Positions 34,513 through 44,419 of a stretch of 64,000 nt of DNA are shown here, one piece after another; within the stretch, counting starts at the first letter, position 1, and each line of letters starts with the position of its first letter. The stretch lies in contig CP073261.1 in the NCBI GenBank assembly GCA_019739335.1, forward strand, positions 1,680,818 through 1,744,817, read 5' to 3'. The notes under the pieces were generated by a model. It saw only the letters and a program-made list of their open reading frames with translations, was not told the origin of the DNA and ran no database searches. Made by a program: the position numbers and the translations under genes. This stretch comes from Erythrobacter sp. (GTDB lineage: Bacteria > Pseudomonadota > Alphaproteobacteria > Sphingomonadales > Sphingomonadaceae).

Positions 34513-36003
34513 ATGGCACAGCATCAACGCTCGAAACTCGAACCGCGCGGCCGCAAGGTCAAAATTCTCGCCACCACCGGGCCTGCCACTGCCGATCCGG
34601 ACGTACTGCGCCGCCTGTTCCGCGCCGGGGCCGATGCCTTCCGCGTCAATATGAGCCACGGCGAGCACGCGGTCCACGCCGAAACGATCAACAATATCCG
34701 CCAGCTGGAAAAGGAATTCGGCAAGCCGATCGCCATCCTCGCCGATTTGCAGGGGCCGAAGCTGCGGGTGGGCAAGTTCGCCGAGGGCAGGGCGACCATC
34801 GCGCACGGGGCCAGCTTTACTTTCGACCGATCGCCCGAACCCGGGAATGAAGCGCGGGTCGAACTGCCGCATCCGGAAATTTTCGACGTTGCCGAAGAGG
34901 GCCAGCGGCTGCTGGTGAACGATGGCAAGATGCGCTTCCGGATCAAGTCGGTCAGCCCGGAGGCGATCGTCTGCAAGGCCGAAGTTGGCGGAGTGATATC
35001 GGACCGCAAGGGCGTGAACGTGCCCGACGCCGAAATCCCGATCCCCGCGCTGACCGACAAGGACCGCCGCGATCTGGCCTTTGCGCTCGATCAGGGCGTG
35101 GACTGGATCGGCCTCAGCTTCGTCCAGCGACCCGAAGATTTGGCCGAAGCAAAGCGCCTGATGCGCGGCCCCAATGGAGAACAGCGCGCAGCGCTCTGCG
35201 CCAAGATCGAAAAGCCGCAGGCGATCCGGAGGCTGCACGAAATCATCGAGGCGGCCGACGGGATCATGGTCGCGCGCGGCGATCTCGGTGTCGAACTCGC
35301 TCCCGAAGAAGTGCCGCCGCTCCAGAAGAAGATCGTCAATGCCACCCGGCTGACCGGCAAGCCGGTGATCGTGGCGACGCAGATGCTCGAATCGATGATC
35401 GAAAGCCCCGCCCCGACCCGCGCCGAAGTCTCGGACGTGGCCAATGCGGTCTATGACGGCGCCGATGCGGTAATGCTCAGCGCCGAAACCGCAGCGGGTG
35501 ACTGGCCCGAGGAAGCGGTGACGATGATGGCCAATATCGCCAAGAGCGTGGAGCAGGACGAGACCTACCTCGCCCGCGTGCGGATGCTCGATACGCCCTC
35601 CGATGCCACCACCGCCGACGCGCTGGCCCACGCCTGCATGACGATTGCCGACACGGTGAAAATCAGTGCGATTACCGTGTTCACCAGTTCGGGCAGCAGC
35701 GCCCGCCGGGTGGCGCGCGAGCGTCCGGCAGTGCCGGTGATGGTGCTCACACCCTCTGTATCGGTGGCCCGTCGCGTGGCGCTGCTATGGGGCGCGCATC
35801 CGGTGGCCACCAGGGACATCGGCAGCTTCGAGGAAATGATCGCCAAGGGTAAGCGCATGGCGCTGCGCCATGGCTTCGGCGGCTCGGGATCGCGGCTGGC
35901 GGTGATGGCAGGCGTGCCGTTCGGCCAAGCCGGGGCCACCAACCTCGTGCACGTGGTGGCGGTGGAGGGCGACGAACTCGACGGCTATCACGGCGAGGGC
36001 TGA
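34513..36003 (+). CDS. pyk: pyruvate kinase
   Basis: A 496-residue pyruvate kinase converting phosphoenolpyruvate and ADP to pyruvate and ATP. Visible are KILATTGPATADPD (about 15-28), FRVNMSHG, the active-site lysine region AKIEKPQAI and IMVARGDLGVE (about 252-262), then VIVATQMLESMI. ATG 34513 matches the family N terminus. The length fits single-domain-plus-C-domain enzymes, without extra PEP-utilising domain. Monocistronic; clpX is convergent. Confidence 0.94.
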   Translation: MAQHQRSKLEPRGRKVKILATTGPATADPDVLRRLFRAGADAFRVNMSHGEHAVHAETINNIRQLEKEFGKPIAILADLQGPKLRVGKFAEGRATIAHGASFTFDRSPEPGNEARVELPHPEIFDVAEEGQRLLVNDGKMRFRIKSVSPEAIVCKAEVGGVISDRKGVNVPDAEIPIPALTDKDRRDLAFALDQGVDWIGLSFVQRPEDLAEAKRLMRGPNGEQRAALCAKIEKPQAIRRLHEIIEAADGIMVARGDLGVELAPEEVPPLQKKIVNATRLTGKPVIVATQMLESMIESPAPTRAEVSDVANAVYDGADAVMLSAETAAGDWPEEAVTMMANIAKSVEQDETYLARVRMLDTPSDATTADALAHACMTIADTVKISAITVFTSSGSSARRVARERPAVPVMVLTPSVSVARRVALLWGAHPVATRDIGSFEEMIAKGKRMALRHGFGGSGSRLAVMAGVPFGQAGATNLVHVVAVEGDELDGYHGEG

Positions 36004-36088
36004 TTGCAGCCCCGCTCCGACGGGCGGTTCCCGCACTTGCCGATCAGCGAATTGTGTCGGCCTCCAGCCTGCCGCGTGCAGGCGGGAG

Positions 36089-37366
36089 TTAAGCCGCTTC
36101 ATCCTTCTTGCGCTTCGGATTGTCATTGGCGAGGACACGCACAGGTTCCTTGCGGCCTGCCACCACCTCCGCATCGACCACGACCTCTGACACCCCATCC
36201 ATCGACGGCAGGTCGAACATGGTATCGAGCAGGATCGCCTCGACAATCGAACGCAGGCCGCGCGCGCCGGTCTTCCGCTTGATCGCCTTCTTGGCGATTT
36301 CGACCAGCGCATCGTCGGTGAAAGAAAGATCGACATCTTCAAGCTCGAACAGCTTGTGATACTGCTTCACCAGCGCGTTCTTCGGCTCCTTGAGGATCGT
36401 CACCAGCGCTTCCTCGTCGAGGTCGTGCAGGGTGGCGATCACCGGCAGGCGGCCGACGAATTCGGGGATCAGGCCGAACTTGAGCAGATCTTCCGGCTCG
36501 CACTTCTCCAGCATCTCGCCGATCTTGGCCTTGCTCGGCTCTGCCACGTTGGCACCGAAACCGATCGAGCGCTTCTGGAGGCGATCGCTGATGATCTTGT
36601 CGAGGCCCGCGAACGCGCCGCCGACCACGAACAGGATGTTGGTGGTGTCCACCTGAAGGAATTCCTGCTGCGGATGCTTGCGACCGCCCTGCGGCGGCAC
36701 CGAAGCGGTGGTGCCTTCCATCAGCTTGAGCAGGGCCTGCTGCACGCCTTCGCCGGACACGTCGCGGGTGATCGACGGATTTTCCGCCTTGCGGGTGATC
36801 TTGTCGATCTCGTCGATATAGACGATGCCCTGCTGCGCCTTCTCGACATTGTAGTCGGACGACTGGAGCAGCTTGAGGATGATGTTTTCGACATCCTCGC
36901 CCACGTAACCTGCTTCGGTCAAGGTGGTGGCATCGGCCATCGTGAACGGCACGTCGAAGGTGCGTGCCAGTGTTTGCGCCAGCAGCGTCTTGCCGGAACC
37001 GGTGGGGCCGACGAGCAGGATGTTGGACTTGGCGAGTTCGACCTCGTTGCTGCCCTTGCCGCTGTGCTTCAGCCGCTTGTAGTGGTTGTGCACGGCAACG
37101 CTGAGCACGCGCTTGGCCCGTTCCTGCCCGATTACGTAATCGTTCAGCGTATCGCAGATATCCCGGGGCGTGGGGATGCCGCCGTCCTTGCGCCCGGCAA
37201 GCCCGCTCTTGGCTTCTTCCCGGATGATGTCGTTGCACAATTCCACGCATTCATCGCAGATGAAGACGGTGGGGCCCGCGATCAGCTTGCGCACTTCGTG
37301 CTGCGATTTGCCGCAGAAGCTGCAATACAGCGTGCTCTTGCTATCGGTTCCGCTCAACTTGGTCAT
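36089..37366 (-). CDS. clpX: ATP-dependent Clp protease ATP-binding subunit ClpX
   Basis: A 425-residue AAA+ unfoldase. The N-terminal zinc-binding cysteines are C15, C18, C37 and C40. Walker A GPTGSGKT is at 120-127, Walker B in [10 protein letters not shown] near 185, the IGF loop that docks ClpP appears as IGFGAN near 269, and the arginine-finger region [11 protein letters not shown] near 305. It feeds unfolded substrates into ClpP. It lies 196 bases downstream of clpP in the same direction with a strong hairpin between, so it may have its own promoter. Confidence 0.96.
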   Translation of the reverse strand: MTKLSGTDSKSTLYCSFCGKSQHEVRKLIAGPTVFICDECVELCNDIIREEAKSGLAGRKDGGIPTPRDICDTLNDYVIGQERAKRVLSVAVHNHYKRLKHSGKGSNEVELAKSNILLVGPTGSGKTLLAQTLARTFDVPFTMADATTLTEAGYVGEDVENIILKLLQSSDYNVEKAQQGIVYIDEIDKITRKAENPSITRDVSGEGVQQALLKLMEGTTASVPPQGGRKHPQQEFLQVDTTNILFVVGGAFAGLDKIISDRLQKRSIGFGANVAEPSKAKIGEMLEKCEPEDLLKFGLIPEFVGRLPVIATLHDLDEEALVTILKEPKNALVKQYHKLFELEDVDLSFTDDALVEIAKKAIKRKTGARGLRSIVEAILLDTMFDLPSMDGVSEVVVDAEVVAGRKEPVRVLANDNPKRKKDEAA

Positions 37367-37518
37367 AGTCCTTAATCCAGTGCGCCTTTTCGGCCATTTG
37401 CGCAAGGCGCGGGAATCAGACGCCCACCCTAGGGCGAGGTTCCGCAATATCAATCTTGCCCATGCTTAACATCCCCGCCTTGCTCCATCCTGAAGGGGCA
37501 GGGTTGCCAAAATGCTAC

Positions 37519-37553
37519 AATCCCTCCGCCGGACGTTACCGGCGGGAGGGATT
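37519..37553 (-). terminator. strong hairpin between clpP and clpX
   Basis: AATCCCTCCGCCGG (37519-37532) pairs with CCGGCGGGAGGGATT (37539-37553) around a 6-base loop with one bulged base. It begins 9 bases after the clpP stop on the minus strand. A short T-containing stretch follows but no long T run. It probably ends or attenuates clpP transcription and stabilises its mRNA end before clpX. Confidence 0.6.
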
Positions 37554-37562
37554 GCGCGACGC

Positions 37563-38252
37563 TCAGTCCTTGGTGGGTGCGCCACCCGAGCCCTTGGCCT
37601 CGCCGCCTTCGTCATCCTTCGGGCGATGCGCGAACACCGCGTCGACGATGCCGAATTTCAGCGCTTCGTCGGCTTCGAGGAAGGTATCGCGATCCAGCGC
37701 GCGCTCGATCTCGGTCAGGCTCCGCCCGGTGTACTGCACGTAGAGATCGTTCATCCGCGCGCGGATGCGGAGGATTTCCTTGGCCTGAATCTCGATATCC
37801 GATGCCATCCCGCGCGCGCCGCCGCTCGGCTGGTGGACCATGATCCGCGCATTGGGCAGTGCCACGCGCATTCCCGGCTCGCCTGCCGCCAGCAGGAAGC
37901 TCCCCATGCTCGCCGCTTGGCCGATGCACACGGTGCGGACCTTGGGCTTGATATATTGCATGGTGTCATGGATCGCCATGCCGGCCGTTACCACGCCGCC
38001 GGGCGAGTTGATGTACATCGAGATATCGTTGCTGTTCTCGCTTTCGAGGAACAGCAGCTGGGCAACAATCACGCTGGCCATGTTGTCTTCCACCTGGCCG
38101 GTGACGAAGACAATGCGTTCGCGCAGCAGGCGGCTGAAAATGTCGAAGCTGCGTTCGCCCCGGCTGGTCGATTCGACAACGACCGGCACCAGTTGGCCGG
38201 TGATGGGATCGTGGGTAAACTGGTCTTTGCTGTCGCCGAACAGGTCGAGCAT
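37563..38252 (-). CDS. clpP: ATP-dependent Clp protease proteolytic subunit ClpP
   Basis: A 229-residue serine protease. The catalytic triad is Ser115 (AASMGS), His140 (MVHQPSGG) and Asp189 (DRDTF). The C terminus carries an extra charged tail (about 210-229, [14 protein letters not shown]) beyond the usual end. With ClpX it degrades tagged and regulatory proteins. clpX follows; tig, its usual upstream partner, is 6 kb away behind an oppositely oriented receptor cassette. A heat-shock-like promoter is possible upstream. Confidence 0.96.
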   Translation of the reverse strand: MLDLFGDSKDQFTHDPITGQLVPVVVESTSRGERSFDIFSRLLRERIVFVTGQVEDNMASVIVAQLLFLESENSNDISMYINSPGGVVTAGMAIHDTMQYIKPKVRTVCIGQAASMGSFLLAAGEPGMRVALPNARIMVHQPSGGARGMASDIEIQAKEILRIRARMNDLYVQYTGRSLTEIERALDRDTFLEADEALKFGIVDAVFAHRPKDDEGGEAKGSGGAPTKD

Positions 38253-38286
38253 GCGGGCGTTCCTCTCGTCTCGCTGATAAGGCGCC

Positions 38287-38316
38287 TATGTCGCCCCGCA
38301 CCGCACCAAGTTCAAG
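38287..38316 (-). promoter_or_regulatory. candidate promoter of clpP
   Basis: On the minus strand, CTTGAA (38316-38311) and GACATA (38292-38287) are 18 bases apart and 35 bases before the clpP start. CTTGAA is the -35 core of alphaproteobacterial RpoH promoters, which suits clpP, but the -10 match is partial. The rest of the 198-base divergent region up to the receptor gene shows nothing else I can name. Confidence 0.35.
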
Positions 38317-38450
38317 AGGTAATCCCTTCGTCCGCCAAGGATAGGCGTTGGTCGATTGATCGGCGCAATTGTGACTCCGGTCGAATGCCGCGCGCCGCAT
38401 CCGGTTTCCTGTGAGACCAGCACGATTACAAGTGTGGTTGAGGGAAGGGA

Positions 38451-40550
38451 TTGGTCTTGCGGGGAATTTTTACCACTGTTGCGACTGCGGCGCTGATGGC
38501 GGGCTGGTCCGGAGCGGCATTCGCACAGGAATCGATCGAGGAAGCGGGGGATGTTCCGCCGCCGGTCGCCGCCGAAGCCGCCGGTGGTACGCGCACCTTT
38601 ATCCCCGCCGACTTCGAACGATTTTCACCGCGCAATGCGCTCGACATGCTGGAGGAAGTACCCGGCTTCACCCTGCGCGGCGAGGAAAGCCAGCGCGGGC
38701 TGGGCCAGGCCAGCGCCAATGTGCTGATCGACGGCCAGCGCATCACCAGCAAGTCCGAGGGTGTGTTCACCACTTTGCAGCGGATTGCTACCGACCGCGT
38801 GGAGCGGATCGAGATCGTCGACGGCGCGACGCTGGGTATCGCCGGGCTCTCCGGACAAGTCGCCAATGTCATCACCCGCCCGAGCGCCATTTCCGGGCGC
38901 TTCACCTACCGCGCCAGCTTCCGCCCCAGGTACGCCGAACCAAGCTTTATCGGCGGCGAAGTCTCGCTCAGCGGATCGACCGAGAGCCTCGAATGGACGG
39001 TGGCAGTGGCCAATGGAGTCGGGCGCGGCGCGGCGGGGGGCAGCGATGCCTTTATCTACGATGCCCAGGGCAATGTGCTCGAACAGCGCGACATCCGGAT
39101 GCAGTTCGTCGGCGATTTCCCGCGCGCATCGGGCACTGTGCAATGGACCAGTCCCGGTGGCACCATCGTCAATGCGAACGCCAATTACCGCCGCGATTAC
39201 CAGAACATGCGCGAGACCCAGTACCGCGACCTGACCACCGGGGTCGATCGCCTGCGCACCTTCGAGGATCGCTTTCGTGGCTGGGGCTACGAATTCGGTG
39301 GAGATGTGGAATTCGGGCTGGGGCCTGGGCGGCTGAAGCTGATCGGGCTGGAGCGGTACTCCCGCGGACGTTCTACTTCGGACGCGATCTTGATTTTCGA
39401 TGACGACTCGCCCGACGCGGGCAGCCGCTTCGCCGCGCGGCGGGAGACCGGCGAGCGGATCGGCCGCGCGGAATATCGCTGGGCAATGCTGGGCGGGGAC
39501 TGGCAGCTCGATGCCGAAGCCGCCTTCAACCGGCTCGACCGCTCGGCGCAATTGTTCGAGCTGTCGCCTGCTGGCGATTTTGTCGAACTTCCATTCCCCA
39601 ACGGAACCGGCGGAGTGACCGAGGATCGTTACGAAACGATCCTGACCCACTCGCGTTCGCTCGCCTCCAACCTGACGCTTCAGATCGGCGCCGGCGGCGA
39701 ATACTCGACCATCGCGCAGACGGGCGCCAATGGCCTTACACGCAGCTTCTGGCGGCCCAAGGGCTCGCTCAACCTCGCTTGGCAGGTGGAGCAGGGGCTG
39801 GACGTATCGCTCGAACTGGCACGCCGGGTAGGACAGCTCGAATTCGGGGATTTTCTCGCTACCGTCTCCCTCAACCAGGACCAGCAGAACGCCGGCAACG
39901 TCGAACTGGTGCCACAGCAGAGCTGGGAAGCAAGCCTCGATTTGACCAAGAGCCTTGGCCGCTGGGGCAGCACCGAGCTGCGGATTTTCGCCCAGTCGAT
40001 CGAGGACTACATCGAGTTCATTCCGGTAGAAGGCGGGCTGGAAACTCGCGGCAATATCGATTCTGCCAGCATCTACGGCATCCGCTGGAATTCCACTTTC
40101 CAGCTGGCCCCGCTGGGCTTCAACGGCGCGCAGCTCGAACTGACCTTGCAGGCGGAGGAGACCGACCTCACCGATCCACTCACCGGCCTGTCGCGGCCAT
40201 GGGGTGGGCACGAGGATCGCGAGGTCGATATCAGCCTCCGCCACGACATCCCCGGAAGCGACTGGGCCTGGGGCGTGGGCGCGGAATACAACCACACGCT
40301 CCCCTATTACCGGCTGGGCGAGACGGGCCTGAACTACGAAGGGCCGACCTACACTTTCGGCTTTATCGAGCACAAGGACGTGTTCGGAATGACCGCCAAC
40401 CTCACCGTGTTCAATCTCACCGACGGGCGGGGGCGGCAGGATCGCTACGTTTACGAAGGCTATCGCGACCGCAGCCCGCTGCTGTTCCGCGAAACGCAGA
40501 ACCTCTCGGTGCAGCCGATCTTCCAGTTCCGGCTGAGCGGGGATTTTTAG
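38451..40550 (+). CDS. TonB-dependent receptor-like outer membrane protein
   Basis: A 699-residue outer-membrane protein. A signal peptide of about 26 residues ends GAAFA-Q. A plug domain follows (SPRNALDMLEEVPGFTL, then VLIDGQRITSKS and VDGATLGIAGLSGQ), then a long beta-barrel ending in the aromatic FRLSGDF. I see no clear TonB box before the plug. The start is TTG, at 38451 or 38457, after AGGGAAGGGA. It is a paralogue of 42201-44285; both have QIAQTG-N-L-R-F, RPKGSLNLAW and IEHKDV/FEHKDV. A secreted amidase lies between them. Ligand unknown. Confidence 0.82.
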   Translation: MVLRGIFTTVATAALMAGWSGAAFAQESIEEAGDVPPPVAAEAAGGTRTFIPADFERFSPRNALDMLEEVPGFTLRGEESQRGLGQASANVLIDGQRITSKSEGVFTTLQRIATDRVERIEIVDGATLGIAGLSGQVANVITRPSAISGRFTYRASFRPRYAEPSFIGGEVSLSGSTESLEWTVAVANGVGRGAAGGSDAFIYDAQGNVLEQRDIRMQFVGDFPRASGTVQWTSPGGTIVNANANYRRDYQNMRETQYRDLTTGVDRLRTFEDRFRGWGYEFGGDVEFGLGPGRLKLIGLERYSRGRSTSDAILIFDDDSPDAGSRFAARRETGERIGRAEYRWAMLGGDWQLDAEAAFNRLDRSAQLFELSPAGDFVELPFPNGTGGVTEDRYETILTHSRSLASNLTLQIGAGGEYSTIAQTGANGLTRSFWRPKGSLNLAWQVEQGLDVSLELARRVGQLEFGDFLATVSLNQDQQNAGNVELVPQQSWEASLDLTKSLGRWGSTELRIFAQSIEDYIEFIPVEGGLETRGNIDSASIYGIRWNSTFQLAPLGFNGAQLELTLQAEETDLTDPLTGLSRPWGGHEDREVDISLRHDIPGSDWAWGVGAEYNHTLPYYRLGETGLNYEGPTYTFGFIEHKDVFGMTANLTVFNLTDGRGRQDRYVYEGYRDRSPLLFRETQNLSVQPIFQFRLSGDF

Positions 40551-40590
40551 GGGTATTGCGTCGCGTGGGGGCGAGGGGCAGACAGGGAGG

Positions 40591-42129
40591 ATGAAAAAGC
40601 CCCTGTCGTTCGTCATCCTCGCTAGCGCCTTCGCTTTCCCGTCAGGTGCAATTGCGCAGGAAGCGGAACTGCCGCCAAGCACTTCGCCGCTGTCTGCCGA
40701 CGACTGGACACCGGAGGGAGAAGCGCGGGCCTACCTTGAACGCATCGCCGACATCGACGATGCAGGCCCTGCGCTCAACGCGGTAATCACCTTCAATGAA
40801 GATGCGTGGACCGACGCCTTCAACATCTCGCATGGCGAGGGAATGTTGGCGGGCCTGACAGTACTGGTCAAAGACAATATCGAAACCCGCGAATGGCCGA
40901 CCACAGCGGGCAGCCTCGCGCTCGCCAATAACATGACCGGCCGCGATGCGCCGTTGATTGCCAGGCTGCGCGCCAATGGCGGAGTGGTATTGGGCAAAAC
41001 CAACCTTAGCGAATGGGCCAACTTCCGCTCCAGCGAGAGCAGCAGCGGCTGGAGCGCGGTGGGCGGGCAGACGCGCAATCCGCACGCCATCGATCGCAAC
41101 CCCTGCGGCTCCTCCTCCGGCAGCGGGGCGGCGGTGGCGGCGGGGCTGGCCTGGGCAGCGATTGGCACCGAGACCGACGGATCGATTACCTGCCCCGCAA
41201 GCGTCAACGGCGTGGTCGGCTTCAAGCCGAGCGTGGGCCTCGTCAGTGGCGAGCTGGTGATCCCGATCAGCGCCAGCCAGGACACAGCCGGGCCGATGGC
41301 CTCCAGCGTTTACGATGCCGCGCTGCTGCTTTCCGCCATCGCCGGGCCGGATTATGGTGAGATGGGTGAGGCCGATCTCGCCTACGATTTCACCAATGGA
41401 CTGGCGGATTACTCGCTCACAGGCGTGCGCATCGGCGTGCTGCGCGAGCGATGCGGTAACTTCGGCCCGCTGTGCGCGGTCTACGAACAGGCGCTTGCCG
41501 ATCTGCGCGCGGCAGGCGCGGTGCTGGTCGATATCACCCATACGACCGATCCGGCGATGGGCCGCGACGAATACACCGTGCTGCTGTACGAATTCCGCGA
41601 GGGAATCGACGCCTATCTGGCAGCGTCACCCGCCGATATCCCGGTGCGCTCGCTCGCCGATCTGATTGCCTTCAACCAGGCTAATGCCGCCACCGAGTTG
41701 CGCTGGTTCGGGCAGGACATTTTCGAGCAGGCGCAGCAAACCACTGACCGCGCCGCTTACGAAGCCGCGCGCGCAAACAGCTTCCGCCTCGCCGGGCCGG
41801 AAGGGATCGATGCGCTGCTGGCGGCAAACGATCTCGCTTTCCTAATCGCGCCCACCACCGGACCGGCGTGGAACATTGATGTGCTGCTGGGCGATCACTG
41901 GCGCGGCGGCGTAGGAATCGGAAGCCTGGCCGCAATTGCCGGCTATCCGCACCTGACCGTGCCAATGGGGCAGGTCGAAGGCCTGCCAGTGGGTCTATCC
42001 TTCATTGGCACCAAATGGCATGACCACGCCATCCTCCAGGCGGGTGCAGCCTACGAGCGCGCGCGCACTGTGCCACCGCCGGTGCCGGAGTTCGAACGCT
42101 GGCAAGCGCAGGCCACTCCAACCGATTGA
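40591..42129 (+). CDS. exported amidase
   Basis: A 512-residue amidase-signature enzyme with a signal peptide (about 1-22, ending GAIA-Q). The Ser-cisSer-Lys triad is visible: lysine in LTVLVKDNIET (near residue 92), the serine-rich GSSSGSGAAVAAG (near 172) and TETDGSITCPAS (near 192). It would hydrolyse an amide bond in the periplasm. Lying between two paralogous TonB receptors on the same strand, 40 bases after the first, it probably processes the compound they import, perhaps a peptide-like or acylated amide. Substrate unknown. Confidence 0.88.
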   Translation: MKKPLSFVILASAFAFPSGAIAQEAELPPSTSPLSADDWTPEGEARAYLERIADIDDAGPALNAVITFNEDAWTDAFNISHGEGMLAGLTVLVKDNIETREWPTTAGSLALANNMTGRDAPLIARLRANGGVVLGKTNLSEWANFRSSESSSGWSAVGGQTRNPHAIDRNPCGSSSGSGAAVAAGLAWAAIGTETDGSITCPASVNGVVGFKPSVGLVSGELVIPISASQDTAGPMASSVYDAALLLSAIAGPDYGEMGEADLAYDFTNGLADYSLTGVRIGVLRERCGNFGPLCAVYEQALADLRAAGAVLVDITHTTDPAMGRDEYTVLLYEFREGIDAYLAASPADIPVRSLADLIAFNQANAATELRWFGQDIFEQAQQTTDRAAYEAARANSFRLAGPEGIDALLAANDLAFLIAPTTGPAWNIDVLLGDHWRGGVGIGSLAAIAGYPHLTVPMGQVEGLPVGLSFIGTKWHDHAILQAGAAYERARTVPPPVPEFERWQAQATPTD

Positions 42130-42200
42130 TAACACGCCTTGCCGCAGACGTGGCTTTGCTCTAGCCGCGCCGGACATAATCAATCTGGGATGGATATCGC

Positions 42201-44285
42201 GTGTCACCTTGCCGCGTGCAGACAGGAATGCTGGTGCTTGCCGCATCGCTTGCCAGTGGGCTGGCGGGCGGGGTTGCACCGCTGCGGGCGCAGGACACTC
42301 CGCCGATCGCCGTAGCCGTTTCCAGCGAGATCTACACGGCGGAGGACTTTGCCCGGTTCGCTCCGCGCAACGCGCTCGACCTGATCGAACGTATCCCCGG
42401 CTTCACCGTTGCCGACGACGGAGGGAGCAGTCGCGGCTTCGGGCAGGCGGGGGAGAACCTGCTGATCAACGGTGCGCGGATTTCCAGCAAGTCCACCAGC
42501 ACCGCCGACCAGCTTTCCCGCATTCCGATCGCAAACGTCGTGCGGATCGAAGTGGTCGATGGAGCGACGCTTGGCATCCCAGGTTTGTCCGGTCGGGTCG
42601 CGAACATCATCGTGATACAGGGCGGAGCATCGGGCCAGTTCGAATGGCGACCGCAGTTTTCCACCGGGGTCGCCACCCCCGGCTGGTTCGAAGGCGAAGT
42701 CTCGCTCACCGGATCGACCGCTGGTGTGAATTACACGCTGTCGCTGGAGAACGGCGCTTTCATTCGCGGGTCGGCTGGTCCGGCAATCTTCACCGATGCG
42801 GCAGGCGTGGTGGACGCACGGCGCAATTTCTCCACCGGCGAATTCAATCGCCCGCGCATCAACGGCAACTTTGCCTTCGATCCCGCGCCGGATGTGACGG
42901 CCAATCTGAATATGACGGCGGGGCTGGAATTCTTTAGCAGTCAGGAACGCGAGCGGCGGGTGGCGGGCAATCCCCTGCCCCCCTTGCTCGAACGCTTTCG
43001 CTCCGACAGCGACGAATGGTATTACGAGATTGGCGGCGACATCACCTTCCCGCTGGCCGGCGGACAGATGAAACTGATCGTGCTGGAAAGTTTCGAAGAC
43101 GGCGATAGCAATTCGACATCGCTGCTCGAAACCGAGGACCAGAGCGCGAGTGGCTTCCGATTCAATCGCAGTTCGCAGGAAGGCGAACGGATCGGGCGCG
43201 GCGAGTTCAGTTGGGGGATGTGGGGCGCGGATTGGCAAGTATCCGGCGAAGCTGCGTTCAACCGGCTCGATCAGGTGGGGCGATTGTTCAGCTACGATCC
43301 GCTGGTGACGGACTATGTCGAGGTTGATTTCCCGGCTGGCGTGGGCGGAGTGCGCGAGGATCGCTACGAGGGCCTGCTCAGCGTCGGCTTCCCGCTTGCT
43401 GATAACCTGACGCTGCAACTGATTGGCGGGGCGGAATATTCGCAGATCGCGCAGACCGGCAGCAACGCACTTTCACGAACGTTCGAACGGCCCAAGGGTT
43501 CGCTCAACCTTGCCTGGGCTCCGGTTGCCGGGCTGGACTTCAATCTGGAGATCGCGCGCCGGATCGGCCAGCTCGATTTCGAGGACTTTCTCGCCAGCGT
43601 CAGCCTGTCCGAGGATCAGGCGGATGCCGGGAACAACAACCTGCGCCCGCAGCAGAACTGGGATATCACGGTGGAAGTTGCGAAGAACTTCGGCCGCTGG
43701 GGATCGGCGACACTTTCGCTCTTCGACGAGCGGATCGAGGACCTGGTGCTGATCGTGCCGGTGGCAGGCGGGGGCGAGGCGCGCGGCAATATCGCCAGTG
43801 CGCGGCGCACCGGCATGGGCCTGACGGGCACGCTGCAAATGGAGCCGCTGGGTCTGCGCGGCGGGCGGTTGGACGTGCAACTAGCTTGGGAAGACTCTCA
43901 ACTCGTTGATCCGGTGACGGCTATCGAGCGGCGCTTTGATGGCAACGATCCGTTCCAGATCGCGCTCGATTTCCGCCACGATGTGCCGCAGACGGACTAT
44001 GCTTGGGGCCTGTCGTTGCGCGACACCGAGCGGGCACCGCTTTACCGGGTGCGCGAAGTGTTCTTCGACCATTCTCCCAGCACCTTCGCTGCGGTTTTCT
44101 TCGAGCACAAGGACGTGCTGGGTGCGACGGCGCGGATTCGGGTGGGAAACCTGTTCAACGCCAACACCACGCTGCTGCGCACCGTCTATGACGGGCCGCG
44201 CGATAGTGGTGCAGTGCTGTTCACCGAGGATCGTCGCCGCGAAATCGGGCAGGTTATCAACCTGACGATTTCGGGGAGCTTCTAG
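42201..44285 (+). CDS. TonB-dependent receptor-like outer membrane protein, paralogue
   Basis: A 694-residue paralogue of 38451-40550. Signal peptide about 1-30 (ending APLRA-Q), plug domain with APRNALDLIERIPGFTV, LLINGARISSKS and VDGATLGIPGLSGR, and a barrel ending NLTISGSF. GTG 42201 follows GGGATGG; GTG 42216 or ATG 42228 are alternative starts that shorten the signal. As in the first copy no TonB box is obvious. Same strand as the amidase, 71 bases after it, so the three genes form one cassette. The two receptors may have different ligand ranges. Confidence 0.82.
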   Translation: MSPCRVQTGMLVLAASLASGLAGGVAPLRAQDTPPIAVAVSSEIYTAEDFARFAPRNALDLIERIPGFTVADDGGSSRGFGQAGENLLINGARISSKSTSTADQLSRIPIANVVRIEVVDGATLGIPGLSGRVANIIVIQGGASGQFEWRPQFSTGVATPGWFEGEVSLTGSTAGVNYTLSLENGAFIRGSAGPAIFTDAAGVVDARRNFSTGEFNRPRINGNFAFDPAPDVTANLNMTAGLEFFSSQERERRVAGNPLPPLLERFRSDSDEWYYEIGGDITFPLAGGQMKLIVLESFEDGDSNSTSLLETEDQSASGFRFNRSSQEGERIGRGEFSWGMWGADWQVSGEAAFNRLDQVGRLFSYDPLVTDYVEVDFPAGVGGVREDRYEGLLSVGFPLADNLTLQLIGGAEYSQIAQTGSNALSRTFERPKGSLNLAWAPVAGLDFNLEIARRIGQLDFEDFLASVSLSEDQADAGNNNLRPQQNWDITVEVAKNFGRWGSATLSLFDERIEDLVLIVPVAGGGEARGNIASARRTGMGLTGTLQMEPLGLRGGRLDVQLAWEDSQLVDPVTAIERRFDGNDPFQIALDFRHDVPQTDYAWGLSLRDTERAPLYRVREVFFDHSPSTFAAVFFEHKDVLGATARIRVGNLFNANTTLLRTVYDGPRDSGAVLFTEDRRREIGQVINLTISGSF

Positions 44286-44298
44286 AGAGCCTCCTTCT

Positions 44299-44402
44299 CA
44301 TTGCAAGGAGGCGTAGCCGACGAAGCAATCCAGTCCCGGCCTCTCGCTTTGTGCGCAAGATTGGGGACCGGATTGCAGCGCTTCCTGCGGTCGCTCGCAA
44401 TG
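44299..44402. repeat. REP-like imperfect palindromic element
   Basis: A left arm CATTGCAAGGAGGCGTAGCC... with GAAGCAATCCAGTCCCGG (44299-44337) is matched in reverse by GGACCGGATTGC... and GGTCGCTCGCAATG (44366-44402). Arms of the form CATTGCGAGCGA...GCAATCC are a widespread bacterial intergenic repeat. It lies between the convergent ends of the second receptor and tig and probably folds into a hairpin, possibly serving as terminator for both. Confidence 0.6.
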
Positions 44403-44419
44403 ACGAGCGGACCGAGTGT

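Noticed and set aside
36068..36082. CCTGC/GCAGG stem between pyk and clpX as a terminator
   Set aside because: Only five base pairs and no T run on either strand, so not called a terminator.
38625..40682. A 685-codon open frame antisense to the first receptor
   Set aside because: The receptor frame has signal peptide, plug and barrel features; the antisense frame shows only the Arg/Pro/Gln-rich composition typical of shadows in GC-rich DNA.
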